Origin: an uncultured Clostridia bacterium
Lineage (GTDB): Bacteria; Bacillota; Clostridia; Christensenellales; UBA1242
Direction of reading: 5' to 3'
DNA: 7,462 bases
Assembly: GCA_904397185.1 (NCBI GenBank)
Contig: CAJFOL010000051.1
Span: 1 to 7,462 of the forward strand
Below, in pieces: positions 7,224-7,462 of this stretch (within the stretch, counting starts at the first letter, position 1; the number at the start of each line of letters is the position of its first letter). Made by a program: the position numbers and the translations under genes. The notes under the pieces are model-generated. The model worked only from the letters and a program-made list of their open reading frames with translations, made no database searches and was not told the origin of the DNA.

Positions 7224-7288
7224 AAAAAACATCTCTATATGTCAAACTTAAAACGTTTAGACCACATTTACATATAGCGATGTTTTTT
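7224..7288. terminator. Large bidirectional terminator hairpin
   Basis: Bases 7224-7242 pair with 7270-7288 over 19 positions with a single T/C mismatch, giving A6-CATC and CTATATGT arms facing ACATATAG and GATG-T6. The loop is 27 bases and can hold a smaller AAAC/GTTT hairpin (7244-7247 with 7255-7258). A-runs on the left and T-runs on the right allow termination in both directions, for the flavin reductase-like gene and for the convergent acetyltransferase gene. The loop is longer than in a standard terminator. Confidence 0.7.
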
Positions 7289-7462
7289 ATTTTATAACTT
7301 TATAATAAATCGTCCTTTCATGCCCTCCATAGACACTCTTATCTATGTATTTTTTATAACCCATTTTTAAAAAATTGTTTATACTAAACAAATTTAACGG
7401 CGAAACAGTCGCTAAGAATAAAGAAATGTCTTCATATGTCTTTTCAAGTTTGGAAATCAACA
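7287..7462 (-). CDS. GNAT family N-acetyltransferase, C-terminal part (gene runs off the window)
   Basis: An open frame enters from the right edge and encodes 57 complete codons before a TAA at 7289-7287; its start lies outside the window. The fragment reads LFLATVSPLNLFSINNFLKMGY and continues with a YGGHER segment, ending YYKVIK. The V-x-P-x-N-x-x-S-x-x-x-F-x-x-x-GY pattern is the typical motif B and closing strand of GNAT acetyltransferases, which transfer an acetyl group from acetyl-CoA to an amine. The YGGxxR near the C-terminus also occurs in some clostridial members as I recall them. The substrate cannot be told from this part. The gene converges on the flavin reductase-like gene and shares its terminator; the stop codon lies on the edge of the hairpin stem. 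Confidence 0.7.
   Translation of the reverse strand, partial: LISKLEKTYEDISLFLATVSPLNLFSINNFLKMGYKKYIDKSVYGGHERTIYYKVIK

Overview
The window comes from an AT-rich bacterium that uses the standard genetic code. It has strong AGGAG/GGGAG ribosome sites, TATAAT-type -10 boxes, and A- and T-rich intergenic DNA with hairpin terminators. The proteins suggest an anaerobic, probably host-associated low-GC Bacillota (Clostridia-like): an archaeal-type peroxiredoxin, a very large surface subtilase with BspA-like leucine-rich and Listeria-Bacteroides repeats, and a small FMN-binding flavin reductase-like protein. The lineage is inferred from gene style; there is no rRNA or tRNA here to fix it.

Layout: bases 1-167 are a non-coding leader with several TATAAT boxes and a duplicated 10-bp palindrome. 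A peroxiredoxin gene (168-836, +) follows. A 181-bp convergent gap holds a 12-bp-stem bidirectional terminator. Most of the window (1018-6378, -) is one gene for a secreted, membrane-anchored subtilisin-like protease of 1786 residues, read from the start with the good ribosome site. In order it has a signal peptide, a propeptide, an S8 catalytic domain with an intact Asp/His/Ser triad, a chitobiase-C-like domain, BspA-type LRRs, an Ig-like domain, a right-handed beta-helix, a Listeria-Bacteroides repeat, three larger repeats, a second Listeria-Bacteroides repeat, two more larger repeats, a transmembrane helix and an Arg-rich tail. A 217-bp divergent promoter region (6379-6595) separates it from the flavin reductase-like gene (6596-7162, +). 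A second, larger bidirectional terminator follows, and the window ends in the 3' end of a GNAT acetyltransferase gene on the minus strand (7287-7462), whose stop codon lies inside the terminator stem.

The genes look like separate transcription units: convergent pairs share terminators and one pair is divergent, so there is no operon. The peroxiredoxin and flavoprotein fit redox or oxygen defence in an anaerobe. The subtilase probably acts outside the membrane on host, dietary or microbial proteins, with the long repeat stalk presenting the protease or binding a surface. I found no mobile element, CRISPR array, RNA gene or multi-gene defence system. The most notable object is the mosaic surface protease, a new arrangement of known domain types rather than a clearly new system.
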